From an uncultured Planctomycetota bacterium (GTDB taxonomy: Bacteria > Planctomycetota > Phycisphaerae > SM23-33): a DNA stretch of 64,000 nucleotides. The notes below the pieces were generated by a model. The model did not search any database, was not told the origin of the DNA, and worked only from the letters and a program-made list of their open reading frames with translations. The position numbers were made by a program, and so were the translations under genes. Each line of letters starts with the position of its first letter. Position 1 is the first letter of the stretch. The DNA is taken from contig CAITIS010000001.1 in assembly GCA_903892515.1 (NCBI GenBank), positions 77,552 through 141,551 of the forward strand. The letters are read 5' to 3'. Positions 43,261 through 51,125 of this stretch are shown piece after piece.

Positions 43261-43536
43261 ATGATGCTGGCATTCTTCAATCTTGGCGCCCCCGAGATCA
43301 TCCTGATCGCGTTGCTGGCGGTTTTGATCTTCGGCAAGCGACTGCCTGAGATTGGCCGCAGCCTCGGCCAGGGCATGGTAGAGTTCAAGAAGGGCCTCGC
43401 CGGCGTGAAAGACGACGTGAAAGACGCGGTGGACAGCACGAAGGACGTTGCGTCGGCCGCCCGCAACGCTGGCCAGCAAACGCCGCCGGCGACGACTCCG
43501 CCGACGCAGCAGCCGCCCAGTACGCCGCAGGTGTGA
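43261..43536 (+). CDS. tatA: Sec-independent protein translocase TatA/TatE
   Basis: 91 aa. Short N-terminus, transmembrane helix (PEIILIALLAVLIFG), the conserved FGKRLPEIGRSLGQG hinge and amphipathic helix, then a Thr/Pro/Gln-rich tail. Forms the pore component of the twin-arginine pathway for folded proteins. TTAGGAGCTGACG before ATGATG supports the start. No tatB/tatC in the neighbourhood. Confidence 0.93.
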   Translation: MMLAFFNLGAPEIILIALLAVLIFGKRLPEIGRSLGQGMVEFKKGLAGVKDDVKDAVDSTKDVASAARNAGQQTPPATTPPTQQPPSTPQV

Positions 43537-43609
43537 GATTTGTAAGTTCCCCGTGGTTAGTTCTTATCCCCAAGAGCTAAGCACTCTATACTACGAACGT
43601 TGTTTGGAT

Positions 43610-43683
43610 GGGCGATTAGCTCAGTTGGCTAGAGCGCACGGATCACACCCGTGAGGTCACAGGTCCGAGTCCTGTATCGCCCA
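43610..43683 (+). tRNA. tRNA-Val (CAC)
   Basis: 74 nt. Acceptor GGGCGAT pairs with ATCGCCC, discriminator A. D arm TAGCTCAGTTGGCTAGA, anticodon stem CACGG/CCGTG with loop ATCACAC (anticodon CAC), T arm CAGGTCCGAGTCCTG. CCA not encoded. It borders the accessory island and may be its attachment gene. Confidence 0.95.
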
Positions 43684-43700
43684 CTAGTGCAAAAATGAAG

Positions 43701-43727
43701 AAACCCCAATGATCTTGGGGTTTTTTC
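43701..43727 (+). terminator. Intrinsic terminator after tRNA-Val
   Basis: AACCCCAA-TGATC-TTGGGGTT stem followed by T6, 17 bp after the tRNA. Confidence 0.93.
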
Positions 43728-43845
43728 ATGCGCACTGAGGAAGATAGGGGGCAGGGGGTTTCGGGCTGGAAACCGCTCCAAGAGGCTAGAATCTGCTCCA
43801 AGGGTTGCTCCAAGAGTAACGGGGAATAATGCCAGTTCGAGAGAG

Positions 43846-44298
43846 CTATCGCTTCTTTGACTCGGCCGTCGTCCGCACCCATTCCAAGAGTTCTTGAAAT
43901 TCGTTCTCTACTGTCGCCTTCAATTGCGGTGGAATCATCATCGCCAAGGCATCTTGGGCCAACGTGGGCGAAGCCATATCCAGTCGCGAATGGTCAAAGC
44001 CAAGAGGCGTCTTGCCCACCCCGTCTTGGTAGTACGCCAGCAGCGGGAAAATCCATCCCCACGATTCAAGCTGCTGCGCATCCTGACATGCTGAGATCCA
44101 AAGCTGGCAAGCAGCAAGAATCTGCTGCTTGGGGTAAGGAAGGCTGCTACTGTCGTACACAAGCAGGGGTGCTTTTGTGTTGGCGACGAAGTCGGCATAC
44201 GCGCAGGCTATCTTGTTGGCCACGATCAGCGCCGTTTTCATCTCTTGATTCAACGTTCTCTCCATTCGCCCAGAGCCAGGCAGCCAGGACAACTCCAT
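43846..44298 (-). CDS. Hypothetical protein of the accessory island
   Basis: 150 aa from ATG 44298; the track's longer ORF overlaps the lipoprotein gene and is less likely. No signal peptide or motif recognised. The sequence is helix-rich (KTALIVANKIACAYADFVA, QILAACQLWISACQDAQQ, VENEFQELLEWVRTTAE). Lower GC than housekeeping genes. Twenty-eight bases after the lipoprotein stop, same strand, so likely cotranscribed. Confidence 0.55.
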   Translation of the reverse strand: MELSWLPGSGRMERTLNQEMKTALIVANKIACAYADFVANTKAPLLVYDSSSLPYPKQQILAACQLWISACQDAQQLESWGWIFPLLAYYQDGVGKTPLGFDHSRLDMASPTLAQDALAMMIPPQLKATVENEFQELLEWVRTTAESKKR

Positions 44299-44326
44299 CA
44301 ATTCGGCTTTCGCCAATCTAGCGATG

Positions 44327-44731
44327 CTAAGGTCGGGCGTCTTTCCGTGCTTCTTGCGTTGCGGCCGTTGGCTCAGCCGCCTCGTACACTTCAATAGTGG
44401 CGTCGTAGCCGGAGTAAAGGACTTGGCCACGGTAGTTGCGAAAGTCATGCTGTTGGAACGATACAAAGGCCAAATTGCCTCCGTAGCGATGCGTAAGATT
44501 CTTGGCGGCGATAAATGCCTCTTCCATCGTGTCAGCGGTCACGCCACCGGAGTTGATAAGCTTGGCCCCCTTCGTTGCTTCAGGATTGGTCGTTACTCGA
44601 ACGGATTCAGCCCCTGGCGTGACTTCTGTGAAGAGTGGGTCAGGCTTGAACTTCGCGCATCCCGTTAATGTCAACAAGGCAATTACAAGCGAGATACGCA
44701 CCCACAGCAGATGCTTCCAACAATGACTCAT
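44327..44731 (-). CDS. Small putative lipoprotein
   Basis: 134 aa from ATG 44731 with GAAGGGGATGCA upstream. N-terminal hydrophobic region and lipobox LLTLTGC (Cys near residue 25). The rest resembles small outer-membrane DUF4156-like lipoproteins (VTPGAESVRVTTNPEATKGAKLINSGG, RYGGNLAFVS) and contains no catalytic motif. DUF4156 proteins are of unknown function; the match is from memory of pattern only. Upstream of the hypothetical gene on the same strand. Confidence 0.7.
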   Translation of the reverse strand: MSHCWKHLLWVRISLVIALLTLTGCAKFKPDPLFTEVTPGAESVRVTTNPEATKGAKLINSGGVTADTMEEAFIAAKNLTHRYGGNLAFVSFQQHDFRNYRGQVLYSGYDATIEVYEAAEPTAATQEARKDARP

Positions 44732-44986
44732 TGCATCCCCTTCTCTGAAATAGTGGAAAGGTGGCAGCAGCTTACGCCCGTCGGCCCAAACGAATCTATG
44801 CCATGAGTAGACGTGAAGCAAGATCGAAAGAAACGGACTGATGTTTTTTGAAGCGAAAATTTGAAAGGGGATAAAGGATGGATGATTTGGCATTCTTCCC
44901 CCGCTGCCCCGGCCTTCGCGTGTGTCTGCCACAGGCTACGCGACAGCGCCTTCGGCGGCGGGCCTGACAGCCCGCAGGAAGGGCGA

Positions 44987-45667
44987 TCAGGCCTCCAGCC
45001 TGCTCAGCAGCCGGGCCACAGACGTAGGATGCCACAGGCTGCCCTGCTCCGTCGCATAGCCTCGCGTGTTCAAGGCGTTTGCGACTGCCCGTACTGAGAT
45101 GATGCCTTCCTTGGCCAAGCTGTCGATGACCGGCCGCATGCGTTCGGCCACAGCCTGCGCCTTGGCCTTGTTCATCGCGGGTGCTGGGCTGTTGCCCCTC
45201 AGCAGGTTCTTGGTGTTGCCCAGCCGCACCCCGCGTGCCTTCAGAGACGCCAGTCCCGCCTTCGTCCGCTTGCTGATTTCCTTGGCTTCATACTCCGCGA
45301 AGGCTGCCATGACCTGAATCATAAACGTGTTCGCCTCTGGCATGTCGGCCGCTCGAAAGTCTACGCCGCTTTCCAGCAAGGCAGAGACGAAGGCGACGTT
45401 CCGGGCCAGCCGGTCGAGCTTCGCGACGATCAGAGTTGCCTTGTGCCTCTTGGCGTGAGCCAGGGCCTTGGCCAGTTCCGGCCGGTCCTTCCGCTTGCCG
45501 CTCTCAACTTCTACGAAGGGCGGGGCGATCATCTCGCCACGGATACGCCCCACGTATTCGACAACCGCCCGCTGCTGTGCCTCCAGCCCCAAGCCTGACT
45601 TTCCCTGCTGATCGGTGGAAACCCGGTAGTAGGCCACGAACCGCTGCACCTTTTCCGCCTTCACCAT
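44987..45667 (-). CDS. Serine site-specific recombinase (resolvase/invertase family)
   Basis: 226 aa from ATG 45667 with AAGGGAGTG upstream; the track's 305-aa form starts from a GTG in intergenic sequence. The N-terminal catalytic domain has YYRVSTDQQGKSGLGLEAQ (Ser17), IVAKLDRLARN and ADMPEANTFMIQVMAAFAEYEAKEISKRTKAGL-type helix; the C-terminus forms a short helix-turn-helix region (ISVRAVANALNTRGYATEQG). Such enzymes cut and rejoin DNA for resolution, inversion or integration. It is the likely mobility gene of this island. Confidence 0.93.
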   Translation of the reverse strand: MVKAEKVQRFVAYYRVSTDQQGKSGLGLEAQQRAVVEYVGRIRGEMIAPPFVEVESGKRKDRPELAKALAHAKRHKATLIVAKLDRLARNVAFVSALLESGVDFRAADMPEANTFMIQVMAAFAEYEAKEISKRTKAGLASLKARGVRLGNTKNLLRGNSPAPAMNKAKAQAVAERMRPVIDSLAKEGIISVRAVANALNTRGYATEQGSLWHPTSVARLLSRLEA

Positions 45668-45683
45668 GTCTTGCACTCCCTTC

Positions 45684-45725
45684 TGTACACTAACACAGAC
45701 GACCGTTCGGAACTTGTGTACACTA
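45684..45725 (-). promoter_or_regulatory. Twin TAGTGTACA direct repeats upstream of the recombinase
   Basis: TGTACACTA occurs on the plus strand at 45684-45692 and 45717-45725, 33 bp apart (about three helical turns). They lie 17-58 bp before the ATG, as expected for an operator pair or promoter-associated elements. Confidence 0.45.
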
Positions 45726-45903
45726 TAGCAAGCCATCGGCAAGCGCCTTAGGAAATTCGAGGATTTTTCGATGCCTCTGGCCAAGCCCCTTGGGCAGCCC
45801 GTCGTCGATTGTCTTGCACCTTCGGTCAGAAGCGGTCGATGCGCCCGTTCCATCGGCCCCGGCCCGATTCTCGCCGCTAGGGTCAAAGTGACTGTCCGTG
45901 TCA

Positions 45904-46008
45904 ATTAGGTTGCCCCTACGGAATAAGACCCAGCCAACCAAGCCAACGAAGCCACCCCAGCCGCCCCCAGATTCCACCGCGCAGATTAGGTTGCACCTAT
46001 GGAAGAAC
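45904..46008. repeat. Pair of ~20-bp direct repeats upstream of the RepA-like gene
   Basis: ATTAGGTTGCCCCTACGGAA (about 45904) and ATTAGGTTGCACCTATGGAA (about 45988) differ at two positions and lie 84 bp apart. They sit 170-280 bp before the AAA ATPase gene and might be iterons or a recombinase site. The rest of 45726-46180 shows no gene; ORF 45898-46128 looks spurious. Confidence 0.55.
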
Positions 46009-46180
46009 CGTGAGCCGAAGGCCGCGTCTACCGAACGAAGCGTCTTCCCGGCCGGAAAGTCTCAATCGAAAGCCGTTCGTCGCTCCGCCGCATTCGTTCT
46101 GTGCGTGTCTGTTTGTATCTGTCTTTAGGAACGTGTAGTCCAACCCCAAGCCGCCGCCCAGTCGTGGGCCTGCGCTGATC

Positions 46181-47224
46181 GTGAGGAAACCCTTGTCGAA
46201 ACCCAAAGCGTCGAATTCCGCGTCCCTTAAACTTCGCACCCTTGGAGAACTGTTGGACGAACAGTTCCCCAGCCGCGAACCCTTGCTTGGCTCATGGCTG
46301 CTTCAGCGGCAGCTCTGCATGGTCTATGCAGCCACCGGTGTCGGCAAGTCGATGTTCACTCTTGCAGCCGCCTTGGCCGTTGCTGGAGGCTGCGAATACC
46401 TCGGCTGGAAGGCCCCAGAGGCCCGACGGGTTCTGCTGGTGGATGGAGAGATGGATATTGCGGAGTTGCAGGAAAGGGCCAAGCTATTGATGCAGGCCAT
46501 GCCTGAACTCGACACAGCGACCGCCCGAAAGAATCTCATGTTGCTGGCGCAGCAGGACCAGCCGTTGGAGGTAGCCTTTCCCGATCTGGCGGAAGAGGAA
46601 GGGCGGCTGGAGGTCATCAGCCGCGCAAGGAAGCATAAGGCCGCCCTAGTCATCTTGGACAACTTCTCCACGCTGGCGACGGTGGAGGATGAAAACGACG
46701 CTGCTTCATTCAATCCGTTCATCGACCTTATGCGCAGGCTCAAGCAGGGCGGCACGTCCTGCATCCTTGTCCACCACACCCGCAAGGACGGAGAAACCTA
46801 TCGAGGAACGAGCAAGATTGCCGTCACCTTCGATACGATCATCAAGCTGTCACACCTTGATGGCATCCCGTCACATGGCGGGACGCAATTTGAACTGGAC
46901 TGGGACAAGTTTCGGCGCTTGCGGGATGGCAGCAGTCAGCCGCTTCGAGTGAAACTTGAACCCGGCGCGGATGGCAGCCCTTCGATATGGAACTGCGAGG
47001 TCTCGGACAAGAACCGCCTCAAGGAACTTGTGGGCTTGGTCCAGTCCCTGGAGTACCGCACCCAACTGGACTTGGCTGCTGCCATCAAAGTGTCAGGTGG
47101 CCAGTTGCACAACCTGAAGCGTAAGGCGATAGCAGCGGGCTTCATTACGTCCGAGAAGTGGAAGCAATGCCTCGTCGATGCCAAGCGACTGGACGAGCCA
47201 GATGACCCGGCGGGTGATTTCTAA
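46181..47224 (+). CDS. RepA-like/AAA_25 ATPase (plasmid-type replicative helicase)
   Basis: 347 aa from GTG 46181. P-loop in YAATGVGKSM (residues 49-58), Walker B in LVILDNFSTLA, sensor-like VHHTRKDG, then a region like the RepA/DnaB-type ATPase of plasmids and integrated elements. C-terminal ~90 residues look like a winged-helix or KfrA-like DNA-binding part (LDLAAAIKVSGGQLHNLKRKA). It suggests a replicon or phage-satellite origin for the island; helicase activity is inferred. Confidence 0.85.
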   Translation: MRKPLSKPKASNSASLKLRTLGELLDEQFPSREPLLGSWLLQRQLCMVYAATGVGKSMFTLAAALAVAGGCEYLGWKAPEARRVLLVDGEMDIAELQERAKLLMQAMPELDTATARKNLMLLAQQDQPLEVAFPDLAEEEGRLEVISRARKHKAALVILDNFSTLATVEDENDAASFNPFIDLMRRLKQGGTSCILVHHTRKDGETYRGTSKIAVTFDTIIKLSHLDGIPSHGGTQFELDWDKFRRLRDGSSQPLRVKLEPGADGSPSIWNCEVSDKNRLKELVGLVQSLEYRTQLDLAAAIKVSGGQLHNLKRKAIAAGFITSEKWKQCLVDAKRLDEPDDPAGDF

Positions 47225-47291
47225 CCCCACCGCGTCGAACCGGTGGCTTCAAGAGGCGGTTCCGCGCAAGTCGCCTATCCAGGTCATGCGC

Positions 47292-47618
47292 CTTTCCGCG
47301 TCTTCACCGACGCGGCCCCATTGAAGCATCCTGAACCCGTCACGGGCCAATCTTGAAGGGCACACCTTTCCGCGTCTTCACCGACGCGGCCCCATTGAAG
47401 CTATGCCCAGTACCGCTTTCTGGACCCATCCATTTTCCTTTCCGCGTCTTCACCGACGTGGCCCCATCGAAGCGCTCATGGTTGCGATCTTCTTCAGCCA
47501 GAAGTCGATGGCTTTCCGCGTCTTCACCGACGTGGCCCCATTGAAGCCACTGCTCGCGTCTGATCGCGCTGGACGGACAGCCACTTTCCGCGTCCTTATT
47601 GGCGGTGGTCAATGCAGC
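47292..47618 (+). CRISPR. CRISPR array: four 36-bp repeats plus a degenerate fifth, no cas genes
   Basis: Repeats at 47292-47327, 47366-47401, 47438-47473, 47512-47547 share CTTTCCGCGTCTTCACCGAC followed by GCGGCCCCATTGAAGC (the third and fourth have GTGG; the third also ATCG). A degenerate fifth starts at 47584. Spacers are 38, 36, 38 and 36 nt and differ. CCGCGTC/GACGCGG forms a hairpin, and the 3' end ATTGAAGC resembles the usual crRNA handle, indicating plus-strand transcription. The degenerate unit at the right fits a leader on the left. The minus ORF 47340-47702 is a translation of the array. Confidence 0.93.
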
Positions 47619-47787
47619 CCGGAACGCGGTCGCGGTCCAGATTCTCCGCTTGCCCCAGCTTCCGTCCCGACCGCTTCCACGTCCGTGTCTGGGGTCGATC
47701 ACAGGCTGAAGCTTGACTCGGACCCATTGTACAACTCATACTCGGGTGATCGAAGGTTGCTGCCTTCGCTGTAATTAGGGCAACGCC

Positions 47788-49353
47788 ATGACAGAGCCAT
47801 GTTTTGACGAGGCGGGGCTTTCTTCCCAGCCGCTGGGGCAACCTGAGGCTTTAGGCGACGCTCGCTCCCCGTTTGTTCACCGGTTCAAGACAGCTCGGTG
47901 CCATTATCTATTCGACGTCAACACAAACCGGATTCTCCGCGTCTCGAAAGCGGTGTGGGACATCATCGCCGACGTGGGCGTTCTGGACGAGCATGAGTTG
48001 GTGGCCAAATACTCCTCGACGCATGCGGCTTACACTCTTTCTGCCGCGAGGCGGGAAGTACTGGCTACCCAAGAACGCGGCATGTTCCTGGCGCACCGGC
48101 CGACGCGGATCACAGCGTACCATCAGGCGGATCTCGCAGACCAACTGGATCATAAGCGCGGCCAGCTTATTCTAAATCTCACTGAAGCCTGCAACTTCCG
48201 CTGCTCCTACTGCATCTTTGGCGGCCAGTACTCCAACCGTCGAAAGCACTCTTCGCGTCGCATGGAATGGCAGACCGCGCGGGCCGCGATCGATGACTTC
48301 ATGCAACACAGCGATCAGGCGGAATCCCGTTTCGTCACCTTCTACGGCGGCGAGCCGCTCCTGGAGGATGGGCTACTGGCTCGTTGCGTTGAATACGTGA
48401 AGGCCGAAAACGCGGGCTCGCCGGTGCAGTTCAGCCTAACGACCAATGGCTCACTCCTGGCCGCACGCCGCGCGGCCTACCTTGCTGCGAACGAGTTCTT
48501 CATCATCGTCAGCCTGGATGGTCCCGAGCCTGTGCACGATAGCCACCGCCGGACGCTCCAAGGAGAGCCGACGTGGGCGACCGTGATGGACAACGTGCGA
48601 GCCTTCCTCGACGCCTATCCTAGCTATAAGTCCAACAGTCGGCTTCGGTTTAGTGCGGTAGTGCCACCGGGAGCAGACCTGCGGGAACTTCAGACCTTCT
48701 TCTGCGAACATGATCTATTCACGGAATGCACGGGCGTCAGCGTTTCTCCTCAAAGCCCTAGCGTAGGAGAAGCCCCAGCGCCGGACGATGTGCCGCGTGC
48801 CCGAAGCTACAAGTCGCTCCGCGAGCAGTTCCTGCAAGACTTGGCGAGCGGGCGGGTTGCAGAGTCTTACGGATCACGAGAGACGCTGTTTCTGGCAGCG
48901 GTTTGTGCTGGCGCCTTCATTCGCTTCCACCGGCGCAAGTACCTCTCGCCTCGTCTCCCGGATGTTATGACAGCGCCGTCCACGTGCATTCCCGGGGCGA
49001 GAAGAACGTTCGTCAGCGTTGACGGCGATTACTTTGCGTGCGAGCGCGTTTCCGAAGGGCCAGGCAATTTGATCGGAGACGTGAAGAACGGCATCGATAT
49101 GGGTAAGGTAATGAAAATGCTCGATCAGTGGAATGAATCGAGCGACCAATGTAGGCGATGCTGGTGCCTGCCAATTTGCGCAGTCGGCTGCTTTGCGAGC
49201 GTCGGAGATGATGCTCCGCTCGGGACCAAAGTCAGTGGACAGGCCTGCAGTATCTGCCGCCAACAAAGCCATGAGCTAATGGAAGAGTACTCGGCTGTCA
49301 TGGAACGGAACCCGCACGCGTTCGACTTCGCGCGTCAATTTGAGTCTTCCTGA
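47788..49353 (+). CDS. Radical SAM/SPASM peptide maturase (SCIFF/CcpM-like)
   Basis: 521 aa. Residues ~28-65 (FVHRFKTARCHYLFDVNTNR) resemble the N-terminal region of SCIFF- and Cys-rich-peptide maturases. Radical SAM cluster CNFRCSYC (Cys135, 139, 142), GGEP (187-190) and SLDG (242-245). C-terminal SPASM part with Cys400, 418, 455, 458, 460, 464, 468, 487 and 490 for auxiliary FeS clusters. Such enzymes form thioether or other cross-links in a ribosomal peptide. The likely substrate is the Cys-rich gene 111 bp downstream. No transporter or protease gene is seen nearby. Confidence 0.9.
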   Translation: MTEPCFDEAGLSSQPLGQPEALGDARSPFVHRFKTARCHYLFDVNTNRILRVSKAVWDIIADVGVLDEHELVAKYSSTHAAYTLSAARREVLATQERGMFLAHRPTRITAYHQADLADQLDHKRGQLILNLTEACNFRCSYCIFGGQYSNRRKHSSRRMEWQTARAAIDDFMQHSDQAESRFVTFYGGEPLLEDGLLARCVEYVKAENAGSPVQFSLTTNGSLLAARRAAYLAANEFFIIVSLDGPEPVHDSHRRTLQGEPTWATVMDNVRAFLDAYPSYKSNSRLRFSAVVPPGADLRELQTFFCEHDLFTECTGVSVSPQSPSVGEAPAPDDVPRARSYKSLREQFLQDLASGRVAESYGSRETLFLAAVCAGAFIRFHRRKYLSPRLPDVMTAPSTCIPGARRTFVSVDGDYFACERVSEGPGNLIGDVKNGIDMGKVMKMLDQWNESSDQCRRCWCLPICAVGCFASVGDDAPLGTKVSGQACSICRQQSHELMEEYSAVMERNPHAFDFARQFESS

Positions 49354-49464
49354 CACAGCGAAGACTCCGTGCGGTTGCCACAGTCACCCAGTCAACGAAA
49401 CTCGTCGGTCTGGCGAGGCTTCATAGGACGCGGGACGAATATCCCGCGATTGAGGAGAATGTTT

Positions 49465-49662
49465 ATGCCGGTTGCAGAACTCGAACAAGGTGTATCGATC
49501 ATGGAGGTGCCGTTTGGCGAAGGGTGCCTGCACGTATTCAACGAAGGGCCTGACCCGCAGGGCGTTTGCGACTGCCTTTGTACTAGATGCGTGCCTCTTG
49601 CCGTGAAGGTCAGCACCGGCGGGATGACCAGCACCGAGCTTGCCGGATCGCGACCGATGTGA
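49465..49662 (+). CDS. Candidate Cys-rich RiPP precursor peptide
   Basis: 65 aa from ATG 49465, chosen because GAGGAG lies 7 bp upstream; the track's 97-aa TTG form adds 32 residues without an RBS. Cys at 21, 35, 37, 39 and 42; the last four form VCDCLCTRC. Leader-like residues 1-20 contain hydrophobic and acidic side chains (VAELEQGVSIMEVPFGEG). No signal peptide. Position immediately after a radical SAM/SPASM maturase, size and Cys density all fit a substrate. It matches no family that I recognise. Confidence 0.72.
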   Translation: MPVAELEQGVSIMEVPFGEGCLHVFNEGPDPQGVCDCLCTRCVPLAVKVSTGGMTSTELAGSRPM

Positions 49663-49700
49663 TCTCTCTAGTGTAGTGAGTCGCAAATGAGATGACTTAT

Positions 49701-49868
49701 ATGTCCTACAAAACAGGCCTGATTCCGGCAGCATGTATCGAAAAAGGCCGGTCTTGTGATGTTCTCATAGGTTATGATTCTTTTGATTCACTACATTGGC
49801 ACTATTCGCATGCACGTCAGGGACAGGGCAAGCGGCTGCAGGACTGCTTGCTCTGCCCCGTGCTGTAG
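49701..49868 (+). CDS. Possible second small Cys-containing peptide
   Basis: 55-residue ORF (MSYKTGLIPAACIEKGRSCD...) too short for the track. Four Cys (12, 19, 49, 52), the last pair as CLLC. It lies 38 bp after the precursor stop. Weak GAGATG upstream and AT-rich codons. May be a chance ORF; retained because of its place and Cys content. Confidence 0.3.
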   Translation: MSYKTGLIPAACIEKGRSCDVLIGYDSFDSLHWHYSHARQGQGKRLQDCLLCPVL

Positions 49869-49922
49869 GACGTGGCGTCCAAGCCTGAGTACGCGTGCAA
49901 CCATTCTCTTGCGTACAAGTGA

Positions 49923-51125
49923 TCACTCCGACTGCTTGCTGCGTAGACTGAGGTCACCGTAGATCACGCGATATGAGCCATCACCGGGCAAGCCCCAGTA
50001 GCAGACAACCCGAGAGGCATCTCCGAGTCTTGCGCCGCGTCCCGAATAGTGCCACGCCTGAACTTGCTGAACTTGCCCGATGAACTCCAAACCCTTCAGA
50101 CACGTCCTGAAAGCATCCTTGGCGATTTGATCCATCTCGTATCGAACACGAACGCTCTCGCCCTCATCCACAATCGTTGTCGCGTCCGGCAGACGCCGGC
50201 GGAAATCCTGGAAAACCAAGTTTGCAGCTGTGGCACTGTCTAGCGTGTCAGGAAAGGCCCCATCCGAGAGGGTGACGCACACCCGAAGCAACTCGATAAG
50301 CGACTGCTCGTTTATCGGGCCGCCGTTAACACGCAGTACGTATCCTGCCGGAAGCTCAGTCGAGAATAGGGATGGCTCGATCGGTTCGTTCCAAACGAAG
50401 TGCGTCATCACCTCCACCACGCCATCCTGGCCTGTTCCTGAAGGCCTGATTTCAACGCGCAGCGGCATCTCAGTTACTTCGTCGGCCCAAATCTTGATAG
50501 CCACCGCGTTCTGCGCCACCTCGTATATCTTCGTCCTATGTCCGTCCAGCATCTCGCGGCCGATCAGCCTGCCGCTATCAACGTGAATCCGGCGAAGCCT
50601 GTCCAAGAAATCGCGGTCTATGCCACCGGCTGAATTCGAGACGAGCGAAACGCCCTTCTTTTCGACAAGATTCAACGATACTTCAACATGGCGTTCATCA
50701 TCGCGAACGAAGACATGATCATCCGAGACAATGCGAACGTGCTGAGGCACAGCGTAAACTTGCAGACGATGCTTCGGCTGGCCAGGGATGCAAAGGTCTC
50801 GCCAGAAACTGACGCTTGTCGCAGCCCTCACGTTGGCGATCACAGCGGCCAGGTCGGCAGACGCAACGCCTGTGCCGCCCCCCAGCATCCACCAGCACCC
50901 AAAGGCCAGAACTGCCACCGCAGCCGCGGCCCACACAAGACGCCCCAGGTGCAGACTCTTTCGAGGGCACTGGAGCTGCGTGGACTTGGCTGTCTCCCGG
51001 GCTTGGGCCTGGGTCAGTAGACGTGCCCTCAGCTGCGCCTTAAAGGCGTTGTCTTGGTCGTCTACACGCACCGACTGAAACAGCTTACGCAGGTCGTCGT
51101 CTCGTTCGATCGAATCATGCTTCAT
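49923..51125 (-). CDS. Membrane-anchored anti-sigma-factor-like protein
   Basis: 400 aa. A charged cytoplasmic N-terminus (residues 1-58; the likely sigma-binding part), one transmembrane helix (~59-82, VWAAAAVAVLAFGCWWML), then a ~300-residue extracytoplasmic region with LolA/outer-membrane-lipoprotein-like strands (FWRDLCIPGQPKHRLQVYAV, REMLDGHRTKIYEV). The ATG overlaps the ECF sigma gene by 11 bp, typical of sigma/anti-sigma pairs. No zinc HxxxCxxC anti-sigma motif is visible. Could sense an envelope signal and release the sigma factor. Confidence 0.77.
   Translation of the reverse strand: MKHDSIERDDDLRKLFQSVRVDDQDNAFKAQLRARLLTQAQARETAKSTQLQCPRKSLHLGRLVWAAAAVAVLAFGCWWMLGGGTGVASADLAAVIANVRAATSVSFWRDLCIPGQPKHRLQVYAVPQHVRIVSDDHVFVRDDERHVEVSLNLVEKKGVSLVSNSAGGIDRDFLDRLRRIHVDSGRLIGREMLDGHRTKIYEVAQNAVAIKIWADEVTEMPLRVEIRPSGTGQDGVVEVMTHFVWNEPIEPSLFSTELPAGYVLRVNGGPINEQSLIELLRVCVTLSDGAFPDTLDSATAANLVFQDFRRRLPDATTIVDEGESVRVRYEMDQIAKDAFRTCLKGLEFIGQVQQVQAWHYSGRGARLGDASRVVCYWGLPGDGSYRVIYGDLSLRSKQSE

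Noticed and set aside
45898-46128. Plus ORF MSIRLPLRNKTQPTKPTKPP
   Set aside because: It spans the direct repeats, is Pro/Thr low-complexity, lacks an RBS and has no plausible domain.
47340-47702. Minus-strand ORF of 120 aa with repeated FNGAASVKTRKG
   Set aside because: It is a translation of the CRISPR repeats and spacers; the 36-bp unit is a multiple of three, so the frame stays open by chance.
47700-47787. Promoter TTGACT...TCATAC before the radical SAM gene
   Set aside because: The -35-like word is good, but the -10 match is weak, and ECF or other sigma control may apply.
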